NCBI GenBank assembly: GCA_031424495.1 | Contig: JANPHP010000218.1 | Coordinates: 1-12,140 of the forward strand | Origin: JADKCL01 sp031424495 | GTDB taxonomy: Bacteria > Bacteroidota > Bacteroidia > J057 > JADKCL01 | Length of the DNA stretch: 12,140 nt | Reading direction: 5' to 3' | Shown: piece by piece, positions 1 to 7,266 of the stretch | Position numbering within the stretch: the stretch's first letter is position 1 | How the letters are laid out: each line of letters opens with the position of its first letter | Notes under the pieces: generated by a model | The model's input: the letters and a program-made list of their open reading frames with translations, nothing else | What the model was told of the DNA's origin: nothing | Database searches by the model: none | Position numbers and translations under genes: made by a program

Positions 1-458
1 CAAATCGTTGCATTCGAAACCGTCACCACTGGCAATGGATTCACTGTTACAGTGCCAGACCCAGTAGCCACGCAACCTGCGCCGCTGGTCACAGTAACTG
101 TATAAGAAGTCGTTGCAGATGGTGAAACGCTGATCGAAGCAGTCGTAGCACCGGTGCTCCAGAGATAGGTGCCGCCACCTGTTGCGGTGATGGTACCGGT
201 TGCTCCATTACAGATCGTGGCATTCGAAACCGTAACCACTGGCAATGGATTCACTGTAACAGTCCTTGTGCCTGTAGCAGTACAACCATTGGTGGTGACT
301 GTTACTGTATAGGTAGTAGTCGCCGTTGGGGCGACGCTGATCGAGGCCGTCGTAGCACCTGTGCTCCAAGCATAAGTACCGCCGCCTGTTGCGGTCAAGG
401 TTGTGGATTGACCTGAGCAAATCGTATTGGTTCCAGAGACTGATACGACCGGCAGCGG
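1..458 (-). repeat. Tandem ~210-bp repeats encoding 70-residue Ig-like modules (third copy partial)
   Basis: Within the adhesin, the block starting PLPVV recurs at residues 1218, 1288 and 1358, i.e. every 210 bp (copies 249-458, 39-248 and 1-38 partial). Each full copy contains TATGGGTY, WSTGATTASISV and an ending like TVTVN. Bases 1-48 and 211-258 differ at only a few positions, so the copies are similar at DNA level as well as protein level, which suggests recent duplication or recombination. The array probably continues beyond the left edge. Such modules act as stalk spacers in Bacteroidota surface proteins. Confidence 0.8.
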
Positions 459-3400
459 ATTGACCGTGATCGTACCGGTGGCATTCACCACACCGCAACC
501 GCCTGTCAAGGGGATGCTGTAATTGAATGTACCAGCGACGCTAGGCGTACCGCTGATCGTAATCGTATTCGAAGCGAACGCAGCAGTCACACCCGTCGGC
601 AAACCTGAAGGCGCACCGATGCCGGTAGCGCCGGTCGTGGTATGCGTCATGTTTGGCGAAAGTGCTGTGTTGATGCAGCGTGTTTGAGGAGTAGATGCGG
701 TCACCGTATTGTTAGGGCCGATCGTCACCGTGGTGGAGGTAGAATTGACACAACCCCAGCCTGAAGCCGTATAGGTAATTGGTGCCGATCCACCAGAAAC
801 ACCTGTCACGACACCAGCACTATTGACCGTAGCCACACCTGTATTGCTACTGCTCCAAGTACCTTGTGGATAGCGAACGATCACAATACCCGAGCCGCCG
901 TCGCCACCTTTGTTGTTGGCATTGTAGTGGCTACCGCCACCACCACCACCACCGGTATTGGCACCGGCGTTGCCGCCAGGCGTGTTGGTTTGCGAGTTCA
1001 CGCTACCGCCACCACCAGCAGATCCATTGTTGATGCCGGCGCCGCCAGAAGTAGCACCCACTGCGCCACCGCCGCCACCACCGAGGCCACCATTGCCGCC
1101 AGGGATGCTGTAACCAGCACCGCCGCCGCCGCCGCCCCAATAGAAGGTGGTACCGTTGATTGCCGATGGCACGCCAATGCCGCCATTCGCAGTACCTGGT
1201 CCGCTAGAGCCAGCACCACCAGCACCACCGCCGCCACCGGAATAGTATTGGCCACCTTGATTTCCACCAGATGAACCTTGGCCGAGGACACCTGTGCCCC
1301 CGAAGCGTGGGCTGCCATCGCTATAGCCAGAGGTACCGCCGCCAGATCCACCAGCGCCGCCTGCGGCACCTGGTGAATAGCCATTATAGGAAGATCCTCC
1401 AAAACCACCGCCCAAGGCTGTAAGTGTTCCGAAGGTGGTATTTTGACCTTGCGTCGCCGGAATCGTGTATTGGTGACCGCAAGGTTGCGATCCTGTACAC
1501 GCTGCAGGTGCGCCCGTGCCGCCAGCACCGATCACTACTGGAACCACAGCTCCAGATGTAACGGCATAGCTGTTTTGCAACACGCCGCCGCCGCCACCGC
1601 CGCCGCCCATGTCCATACCACCGCCGCCACCACCGCCGACGACCAAGACCTCAACGGTACCGCTGAAGCCAGATGGCGCAGTGAAGCTTTGGCTTCCCGA
1701 CGTAAAGGTATGCACGCGGAAACCACCAGCGTTGGTGATGCTATTGCCACCCGTAGGTTGGGCTGATGCAAGCGTCGATGTCGCGCCCACACACAACGTC
1801 GTGGTGCCGGTGATCGGCGCCACGGGTGGACTGTTCACCGTCACTTGGGCATAATTGTCTCCCGACATGAGGATGTTGACAAAACTTGCGCCATTGGAAT
1901 AAAGCGAAAGGTCACCAAACAACGGCGCCGAGGGAGTAATCGAACTGGTATAGTTTACCACCCCATTCTTTTTGTAAACAATTTGATTGGTGCTCGTCCA
2001 TTCCACTGTGAATACATCGTTGGTATTATAAGGTCCCAAGCCGATGCCGTTGCCACAGTTTTCATAGATGTACTCATTGCCGTCGGCTGCGAGGTAGATC
2101 GCGTAGTCGATGGAGCAATAGCTGTTGTCGGTTGCAGGGTCAGAGTTCAGACCCATCATCTTATAGGTGTTCGTTTGCCCGGCTTGGAATTGTATGAATC
2201 CCCCCATGCGCACATTTTGCAAGCTGTAGCCACCAGCATCCCACTGATCTGGACCGCTTTTGGTGATGCTGTTCGTGCCGAGGAATGCATTGGAGGTGAT
2301 GCCGGTCCAAGCAATGTTTTGAATCAGACCTGTGTAGACCACCGTGCCGCAACCGTCGGTTGCTTTTCTGCGATAGTAAACGGTACCGAGTGTATTGGGC
2401 GGTGTGTAGGCCAGGCCAGTTGCTCCCGAAATGTCGGTAAAGGTCACGTTGTCTGCCGAGGATTGCCATTGGTAGGCATAAGGTGCGGCCCCGCCTGCAG
2501 CAGGGTTTACGCTTGTAAATGCTGTCGGGCCAGCCGTTGCGCAGACATTTTGGTCTGCCGCGATGGTGCCTGGGATCAGCGTGTTGCGGAAGTTGATCAC
2601 GACATCAGAGGTCGATGAGGCGCAACCTGAAAGCGAAATCGTCCAGCGCAGTGTGTACGAAACGCCAGGCAGACCTATCAGTTGTGAATTGGGGCTAGAT
2701 GGCGAAACAACGGTTCCGCCAGATCCTGCCACGATGCTCCAAGAGCCACTACCGACAGAAGGGGAGTTTGCACCCAAGGTGGCCGATGTACCGCAAACTG
2801 TCTGGGTCGAGCCTGCGTTGGCAGGGGTCACGCCAGATCCTGCAGTCACTGTGAAGCTGCAATCACCTGCATTGCCACCCAGTTTATCATTGGCTACAAA
2901 CCAAGTATTGGGCACGCTGCAACCGCCATTGCCTTTCACGCGAATGAATGGCACGTTGTTTACCGTCACAGGCGCATTGGTGCCGCCATAGTCCTGACCG
3001 ACGTCGGTGTAGCCTGTATTTGCAAACACAAATTCCATCTGCCCAGGGGTCTTGCTGCAATTGCAAGAAAGGTGGCCAGATCTGTAATAATATGTGAAGC
3101 TACCGCAGCCACCCACCAAGCAATTGCCTGCACCATAAGCAGACTCGCAAGCCTTGAGCGCAATCGTCTGTGGGCTATCGCCCTCGTTGTAACTGAATGC
3201 ACCACCGGCACCGTTGTTGAACACACCGCTGCTACCATGGTCACGCGCCCTGAAGGTCACCGTCGTGGAGCCCGTGGGAAATGTAGAACCACTTCCCGGT
3301 CCACCGATCTGGGTCACGCGGGCAAATTGGCAGTTGTCTGAACCCGATGCCGAGAAGCTCACTGGGCTGGAGCATGGCACGGAAATATTTGCAGGACAGA

Positions 3401-4109
3401 TTGCCGTAGGTGCCACTGCATCGATCGGCGTGAAGGTCACCGTTTCGTTGAAGGAGCTGAAGCTTGCTTGGTTCCTGCCGCCAGGCACGTGCGCAACAGT
3501 ACCAGCTGCATTCTCGATACCTTGGGTATGCAAGCCACCATCAGTCGTAAGCGATATACTTACGATCTCGACGACGTTGCTGGATTCATAAATTCTGATC
3601 TGGAATGTGATCGGGGTTCCTGAAGGATAGTGATCGACGCCCGTAAATGAAACGGACAATCGCCTGAAGGGCGCTGCGCCGAATACACCGTAACCGATGG
3701 TCCCCGCTACGCCTGGATTCAAATCCTCCCAATAACCTGCAATCACCGCATTGGGATCACCGCCATTGGGGAACAATTGACCAGAGCAACAACCTTGGCC
3801 CGATGCTGTGTTGAAGCTGATAAATCCGTTGGAGGATATGACAAAGTTGGAATAGGTCGTTCCATAAAAATTGAAGTTGAAGCCGATCGGCAAGGCTCCC
3901 GTGACCTGATCATCGCCGAGTGCAACGGATGTGCCGCCCACGTCGAAAGATGTGCCTGCGCCCGGTCCCGCGATCGTATAGTCACAGGATGCCTGTGCCA
4001 TTATTCGCTGACCAGAAAAAACAAACCCTGCAACAAGCAGGGTAAGAATAACAAATGACCTCAGAACAGACGTCGAGGTCGATGGAACGAAACAGGTAGA
4101 ACCTTTCAT
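1..4109 (-). CDS. Giant secreted multi-domain adhesin-like protein, Ig/HYR/Gly-rich modules (partial, C-terminus off left edge)
   Basis: Reading the minus strand from ATG at 4109 gives 1369 codons with no stop, running off the window. An AGGA lies 9 nt before the ATG. Residues 1-39 form a signal peptide with a long n-region (hydrophobic 19-31, likely cleavage near MAQA). Then, by eye: about 42-215 a beta-rich domain with IGFNFNFYG and SSNGFISF; 230-290 and 412-423 the two halves of an HYR-like domain (APTAICPANISV; DCSFTVT) split by a Cys-rich segment; 425-510 and 512-593 Ig-like modules; 594-751 a jelly-roll/lectin-like segment; 757-785 and 1083-1128 a split Big_2-like Ig domain around a Gly-rich domain (786-1082); 1131-1210 another Ig-like module; from 1218 tandem 70-residue Ig-like repeats. 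Such proteins are usually exported to the Bacteroidota surface, often by type IX secretion, but the C-terminal sorting domain is not visible. Role in adhesion or gliding is inference; no catalytic motif was seen. Confidence 0.9.
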   Translation of the reverse strand, partial: MKGSTCFVPSTSTSVLRSFVILTLLVAGFVFSGQRIMAQASCDYTIAGPGAGTSFDVGGTSVALGDDQVTGALPIGFNFNFYGTTYSNFVISSNGFISFNTASGQGCCSGQLFPNGGDPNAVIAGYWEDLNPGVAGTIGYGVFGAAPFRRLSVSFTGVDHYPSGTPITFQIRIYESSNVVEIVSISLTTDGGLHTQGIENAAGTVAHVPGGRNQASFSSFNETVTFTPIDAVAPTAICPANISVPCSSPVSFSASGSDNCQFARVTQIGGPGSGSTFPTGSTTVTFRARDHGSSGVFNNGAGGAFSYNEGDSPQTIALKACESAYGAGNCLVGGCGSFTYYYRSGHLSCNCSKTPGQMEFVFANTGYTDVGQDYGGTNAPVTVNNVPFIRVKGNGGCSVPNTWFVANDKLGGNAGDCSFTVTAGSGVTPANAGSTQTVCGTSATLGANSPSVGSGSWSIVAGSGGTVVSPSSPNSQLIGLPGVSYTLRWTISLSGCASSTSDVVINFRNTLIPGTIAADQNVCATAGPTAFTSVNPAAGGAAPYAYQWQSSADNVTFTDISGATGLAYTPPNTLGTVYYRRKATDGCGTVVYTGLIQNIAWTGITSNAFLGTNSITKSGPDQWDAGGYSLQNVRMGGFIQFQAGQTNTYKMMGLNSDPATDNSYCSIDYAIYLAADGNEYIYENCGNGIGLGPYNTNDVFTVEWTSTNQIVYKKNGVVNYTSSITPSAPLFGDLSLYSNGASFVNILMSGDNYAQVTVNSPPVAPITGTTTLCVGATSTLASAQPTGGNSITNAGGFRVHTFTSGSQSFTAPSGFSGTVEVLVVGGGGGGGMDMGGGGGGGGVLQNSYAVTSGAVVPVVIGAGGTGAPAACTGSQPCGHQYTIPATQGQNTTFGTLTALGGGFGGSSYNGYSPGAAGGAGGSGGGTSGYSDGSPRFGGTGVLGQGSSGGNQGGQYYSGGGGGAGGAGSSGPGTANGGIGVPSAINGTTFYWGGGGGGAGYSIPGGNGGLGGGGGGAVGATSGGAGINNGSAGGGGSVNSQTNTPGGNAGANTGGGGGGGSHYNANNKGGDGGSGIVIVRYPQGTWSSSNTGVATVNSAGVVTGVSGGSAPITYTASGWGCVNSTSTTVTIGPNNTVTASTPQTRCINTALSPNMTHTTTGATGIGAPSGLPTGVTAAFASNTITISGTPSVAGTFNYSIPLTGGCGVVNATGTITVNPLPVVSVSGTNTICSGQSTTLTATGGGTYAWSTGATTASISVAPTATTTYTVTVTTNGCTATGTRTVTVNPLPVVTVSNATICNGATGTITATGGGTYLWSTGATTASISVSPSATTSYTVTVTSGAGCVATGSGTVTVNPLPVVTVSNATI
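864..1754 (-). other. Glycine-rich domain inserted inside a Big_2-like Ig domain of the adhesin
   Basis: Residues 786-1082 begin with a strand-rich lead (FRVHTFTSGSQSFTAPSGFSG), continue VEVLVV followed by runs of seven and eight glycines, and end GGSGIVIVRYPQ. About 40% of residues 819-1082 are glycine by hand count. This start and end pattern is characteristic of the glycine-rich domain found in Bacteroidota secreted proteins and phage tail proteins. At DNA level it consists of GGC/GGT triplet runs, visible on the plus strand as (ccg/cca)n, which are prone to slippage in steps of three. It sits between the two halves of a recognisable Big_2-like Ig sequence. Confidence 0.75.
1857..2330 (-). 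other. Jelly-roll/lectin-like segment of the adhesin (inserted in an Ig-like module)
   Basis: Residues 594-751 run from GLIQNIAWTGITSN to NILMSGD. Features are GPDQWDAGGYSLQNV, GFIQFQAGQTN, a Y-C-S-I-D-Y-A-I-Y strand and VFTVEWTSTNQIVYKKNGVV. This alternation of aromatic strands with a K-N-G turn resembles concanavalin-like or SPRY-like beta-sandwich domains that bind glycans, though I cannot name a family. The flanks VVYT and NYAQVTVN read like the last two strands of the preceding Ig-like module brought apart. Confidence 0.45.
2877..3239 (-). other. Cys-rich segment of unknown family interrupting an HYR-like domain of the adhesin
   Basis: Residues 291-411 lie between the HYR-like sequence ending VTFRARD and the typical HYR last strand GNAGDCSFTVTAG. 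The segment contains FSYNEGDSPQTIALKACES, a Tyr triplet (SFTYYYRSG), a CNC pair and paired cysteines in NCLVGGCG, suggesting a disulfide-stabilised exported domain. I do not recognise the family. The right boundary is uncertain because WFVANDKLGGNAGDC also resembles HYR sequence. Confidence 0.45.
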
Positions 4110-4153
4110 ATCCTTAAATCCTAAAAGTGGAATGCAATTCTTAGTTGATTGAT

Positions 4154-4171
4154 GCCCCCGGTCGTAGGGGC
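4154..4171 (-). terminator. Weak GC hairpin between the small secreted protein gene and the adhesin
   Basis: GCCCC at 4154-4158 pairs with GGGGC at 4167-4171 around an 8-nt loop; outer ATTGA/TCAAT (4148-4152 and 4177-4181) could extend it with unpaired bases between. It starts at the stop codon of the 4177-4572 gene, on the path toward the adhesin. There is no T-run, so it could attenuate rather than end transcription, or be chance. Confidence 0.25.
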
Positions 4172-4176
4172 GCGGC

Positions 4177-4572
4177 TCAATTGCCGCCTTTGGCAGCCTG
4201 GTCTTTGGCCCAAGCAGCTTTGGCTTTTTCAGGATCACCGATCCCTTTATAGTTTTCGTAAGGAGTGCCCTTTGCAGAAGATTTGGCAGGACTTACACTC
4301 TGTGAGGACTTCCATTGGGCGGAATTCAATTGTTGCACAGCCTTTGCGGCGTGGGCTTTTTGTTGTTCAGGCGTCACATTCTTGCTTTGCTCCCATTTCT
4401 GGTGTTCCTGATCGTAACCGGGTTTGCCTTGCATATTTTGCAATGCTGGAGGCATTTCGCCCGCCTTGGTGGTCGTGTTTGCTTCGGCACTCTTGGCGAC
4501 TTGCCCAAATGCAGAAATGCCTGTGAATGTCGCAATGAGACACACAAGCAAAGTGGTTACAATCCTATTCAT
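4177..4572 (-). CDS. Small secreted protein of unknown function
   Basis: 131 residues. A clear signal peptide (MNRIVTTLLVCLIATFTGISAFG, cleavage after about residue 23, leaving an N-terminal Gln) is followed by a hydrophilic chain rich in Ala, Lys and Gln of about 108 residues, with no cysteine after the signal. Motif-like stretches are GYDQEHQKWEQSKNVTPEQQ, QLNSAQWKSSQSVSP and GDPEKAKAAWAKDQAAK, a loose Trp/Lys/Gln periodicity that suggests a helical, perhaps extended, protein. An AAGGA lies 9 nt before the ATG and supports the start. The gene ends 67 bp before the adhesin on the same strand, so they may be co-transcribed, although a weak hairpin lies between. I do not recognise a family; the export call is firm and the function open. 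Confidence 0.8.
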   Translation of the reverse strand: MNRIVTTLLVCLIATFTGISAFGQVAKSAEANTTTKAGEMPPALQNMQGKPGYDQEHQKWEQSKNVTPEQQKAHAAKAVQQLNSAQWKSSQSVSPAKSSAKGTPYENYKGIGDPEKAKAAWAKDQAAKGGN

Positions 4573-5128
4573 AAGCGTTGATCCTTAAATAATTACAAAC
4601 CAAAATTTTCTATTCCAAAAATTACAACGACACTGTGCAATTCCACAATGCCTCAAAGCATGGCAAGATTGCCAAGCAACCTTCCATCTGACCCAAGCTG
4701 GGCTTATTAAAATGTATCCTTTCATCACCCGGAACAGTTGATCGATTCACCGGGTTTTATCCTTAGATTCAAAGGTAAGAATAATTCCCGAAAATCCAAA
4801 AATAAAACACTCTCTTTATGGGGGTGATTCAAAAACGTGGAATTTGGCCCTCCAAGGACACTGGCTTATTCAAAACCTGTTCTTAAACGCGCTAAGTCGA
4901 TGTTACATTTCCCTGCTATTCTCTGCTTTTTTGCCCCCTTGGCGAAAGTGATCGCGCTTCAAATCGCTTCCAGCCCACCTCTTCCTATTTTTCCCCAAAA
5001 GCCTCCACAGCGTCTAGTGCATGGGGCATTGTGCACCGTTCGCCCCTCACAAACGCATACCTACAAGCCACAATCGGCAGATATCCTTGAATTTTACTAT
5101 TTTGCCGCCATTAGCCTGGCACTTTTGC
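4573..5128. other. Divergent intergenic region, 556 bp, no gene seen
   Basis: This separates the minus-strand secreted-protein gene from the plus-strand TMTC-like gene and must hold promoters for both. I see no perfect TAnnTTTG box: TATTTTG at 5098-5104 (plus) is one base short, and TAATTTTTG-like sequence just upstream of the minus gene is one base long. An inverted repeat ACCCGG (4727-4732)/CCGGGT (4750-4755) with a 17-nt spacer is present. Open frames here are short or overlap the real gene out of frame and lack protein-like features. Confidence 0.6.
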
Positions 5129-7123
5129 ATGAAAATTTCAGTTCCCAGCGGTTTTTTCCAACGCCTATCGGTGCGCTTAGCCTTGGTGATCTTTGCCGTA
5201 GCGGTGATGCTGTATGCCAAAACGGTGGGCTACAGCTATGCTTGGGACGATGCAATCGTGATCACGGAAAATGCCCGCACCCAGCAGGGATTTGCGGGCT
5301 TGGCAAGCCACTGGACCAAACACAAGTCTGCCTTACTACAAGACCAATATGGCTACCGACCTGTGGTAATGACCACTTTTGGGCTTGAATATGGCCTTTT
5401 TGGGGCCAATCCTGCGGTCCCCCACTTCACCAACGCCATCCTGTACGGGCTACTCTGCGTTTGTATTTTTGCGGTCCTACGCCGCCTCTTGCCGCGCGCA
5501 GGCATCTGGGTCATTTTTGCGGCAAGCATGATCTATGTGTTGCACCCACTGCACGTCGAGGCGGTCGCCAACATCAAGAGTCGCGACGAAATCATGGCCT
5601 TCCTCCTGGGCATGCTGAGCCTGTGGTTGCTGCTACGATTCTATGATTTTGGCAAATGGGGGCACATTTTGGGAGCGGGCATCGCCTTTATTTTCGCCTT
5701 TTTGAGCAAGGAAAGTGCAGTGGCAATACTTCCTATCATGGGTCTCGCGATTCTGATCCAGCCTGGACCATTTAAGAAAAAGCTTGCTTTGTTGTTGCCG
5801 ATCCCCCTGATCGCAGCTGTGGCGTTTTTTCTCTACAAATGGGTCGATACAAGCACAGTAGATGTCGTTATGACCTCAGATACAGGCATTTTTCAAGAAA
5901 GCCTAGGCCTCAGCAACCCGATGCTGGGTGCGCCCAACATGGACATGCAGCTACCGACCCAGGCTGCGCTTCCCTTGCGCTACCTCAAAGAGTTTTTTTG
6001 GCCTTGGCCTTTGGTATACTTCTCTGGTTATGATCACATTGCATTGTCTGACTGGACGCGCCCCATCGTCGGATTTTCCTTGAGTGCAGTAGGTTGGTGG
6101 CTTGTCGCTGGGCTCGGATTCCTGAAACGTGACAAAGCCCCGCTGCTGGCTTGGAGTTTCTTTGTTGCCTACCTCCTGATTTACGCACACTTTGCGTTTC
6201 CACTCGCCGATTTAATGGCAGATCGTTTTATGCTTGCTGCTTCCCTTGGAATTTGTCTGCTAGTTGCTTGGTTCTTTGCGCGCCTCTTGGGTGTATATTC
6301 GCCAAAGCTCCCCGATGACACCAAGGTATCTGCATTGCCGATCAAAATCCGCAACCGCGTGATCATTTACCTAGTGATAATGAGCGCATTCGGGGGACTT
6401 ATGGCTTATCGAACCATCACCCGCATACCTGCTTGGCGCGACAATTTGAGCTTATTCAGCACCGACATCCCCAATTTGCAGGATTGCGCACGCTGTCACG
6501 TGCACTATGCAGGCGCCCTGGCGCAGCAGTATCAGCGCAAGGGAGGCAGCACACAAGAGATCGAGAAAATCATCTCTGAATACCAAAAGGGCATCTCCAT
6601 TAGCCCGCTTGTGTACTATGGCCGCATCGAACTCGCGCAGTTTCTGTATACCCTCAAGCGCTTTGCCGACGGCGTATCGGTCATGGAGGCATCTGTGAAG
6701 CAGTTTCCCCAGGAGGCTCGGCCGTATTACCACTTGGGCTATGGCCAATACTACCTCGGTAAATATGGCGATGCGATACAAAGTCTGCGACGCTCCGCGA
6801 CGCTTGCGCCGGGCCGTGAAGATGCCCCCTTTTACTTGGCATGGTCGCTCTATTTTGATGGCAAAGTCCCTGAGGCGATCGCCTACACCGAGGGCTGCAG
6901 CTTGCTTTACCCCCAAAATGCACAGTTTCCTGAGGCATTGAGCGATTTCCATTTTGGGAATCAGAATCCTGAGCAAGGCTTTGCCGTGCTCAAAGCAGCG
7001 ATTTCCAAGTTCCATACCCAGCCCCTATACGCAAAAATCGTCCTCCGCTATACCGAATCGGGTCAGGCTGACCTCGCAAATCAATACCGCAAGGAGGCAT
7101 CGCAACACGGTTTTCGGCTTTGA
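5129..7123 (+). CDS. TMTC/GT-C-like multi-pass membrane protein with C-terminal TPR domain
   Basis: 664 residues from ATG 5129. An in-frame ATG at 5021 would add 36 residues unlike a membrane protein N-terminus, so the inner start, which leads straight into helix 1 (residues 15-30), is preferred. After helix 1 come W39-D40-D41 and, further on, YRPV (76-79), TFGLEYGLFG, and HPLHVEAVANIKSRDE (139-154). Together these are the signature of TMTC/O-mannosyltransferase-like GT-C proteins, where the acidic pair in the first outer loop is catalytic or metal-binding. Around nine or ten hydrophobic segments follow to about residue 425. The C-terminal 240 residues carry TPR units, e.g. YYHLGYGQYYLGKYGDAIQSL (from about residue 533). 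The family transfers sugars from polyprenyl-linked donors to exported proteins; the substrate here is unknown. A CARCH sequence at 453-457 is odd. No partner gene is adjacent. Confidence 0.85.
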   Translation: MKISVPSGFFQRLSVRLALVIFAVAVMLYAKTVGYSYAWDDAIVITENARTQQGFAGLASHWTKHKSALLQDQYGYRPVVMTTFGLEYGLFGANPAVPHFTNAILYGLLCVCIFAVLRRLLPRAGIWVIFAASMIYVLHPLHVEAVANIKSRDEIMAFLLGMLSLWLLLRFYDFGKWGHILGAGIAFIFAFLSKESAVAILPIMGLAILIQPGPFKKKLALLLPIPLIAAVAFFLYKWVDTSTVDVVMTSDTGIFQESLGLSNPMLGAPNMDMQLPTQAALPLRYLKEFFWPWPLVYFSGYDHIALSDWTRPIVGFSLSAVGWWLVAGLGFLKRDKAPLLAWSFFVAYLLIYAHFAFPLADLMADRFMLAASLGICLLVAWFFARLLGVYSPKLPDDTKVSALPIKIRNRVIIYLVIMSAFGGLMAYRTITRIPAWRDNLSLFSTDIPNLQDCARCHVHYAGALAQQYQRKGGSTQEIEKIISEYQKGISISPLVYYGRIELAQFLYTLKRFADGVSVMEASVKQFPQEARPYYHLGYGQYYLGKYGDAIQSLRRSATLAPGREDAPFYLAWSLYFDGKVPEAIAYTEGCSLLYPQNAQFPEALSDFHFGNQNPEQGFAVLKAAISKFHTQPLYAKIVLRYTESGQADLANQYRKEASQHGFRL

Positions 7124-7222
7124 AAGACCCGATGCGCGGGCCAATTGTTGCCTTTTTAGGTCACTTACAGCTGAGAATCGGCCTACCTGTATAGATGACC
7201 GACGCATTTAATGCAATTGTCT

Positions 7223-7230
7223 TATTTTTG
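7223..7230 (+). promoter_or_regulatory. Bacteroidota -7 promoter element (TATTTTTG)
   Basis: TATTTTTG is an exact match to the Bacteroidota consensus TAnnTTTG and sits about 36 bp before the TPR lipoprotein start, predicting a leader of roughly 25-30 nt. A clear TTG at -33 is not present. A short palindrome GCATT-T-AATGC (7204-7214) lies just upstream and could be an operator or chance. Confidence 0.5.
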
Positions 7231-7266
7231 CACCGGTAGTTCATGTACAGGTAATCGGAGATGGGT

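Noticed and set aside
1..458. Phage tail fibre or prophage reading of the glycine-rich and Ig repeats
   Set aside because: A Sec signal peptide, HYR and Big_2-like modules and the absence of any phage gene favour a chromosomal secreted protein.
864..1274. Plus-strand Ala/Thr-rich frame
   Set aside because: Antisense shadow of the same triplet-rich region, with no start context and no domain character.
998..1528. Minus-strand 176-codon frame in the glycine-rich region
   Set aside because: It is a shifted frame of the GGC/GGT-rich adhesin coding sequence on the same strand; its Ala/Val-rich translation is a composition artefact.
1845..2618. Plus-strand 257-codon frame
   Set aside because: Entirely antisense to the continuous adhesin frame; no recognisable motif or ribosome-binding site.
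5021..5128. 36-residue N-terminal extension of the TMTC-like protein
   Set aside because: The inner ATG at 5129 directly precedes the first membrane helix and WDD motif, while the extension is His/Pro-rich without a role.
4837..5388. 183-codon plus frame with GTG start
   Set aside because: Overlaps the N-terminus of the TMTC-like gene in another frame and has no protein-like features beyond chance hydrophobic residues.
6452..7015. 187-codon minus frame inside the TMTC-like gene
   Set aside because: Antisense to the TPR domain; typical shadow.
7124..7160. Intrinsic terminator after the TMTC-like gene
   Set aside because: Only a 4-bp CCCG/CGGG stem with a T-run at 7153-7157, well separated; too weak to call.
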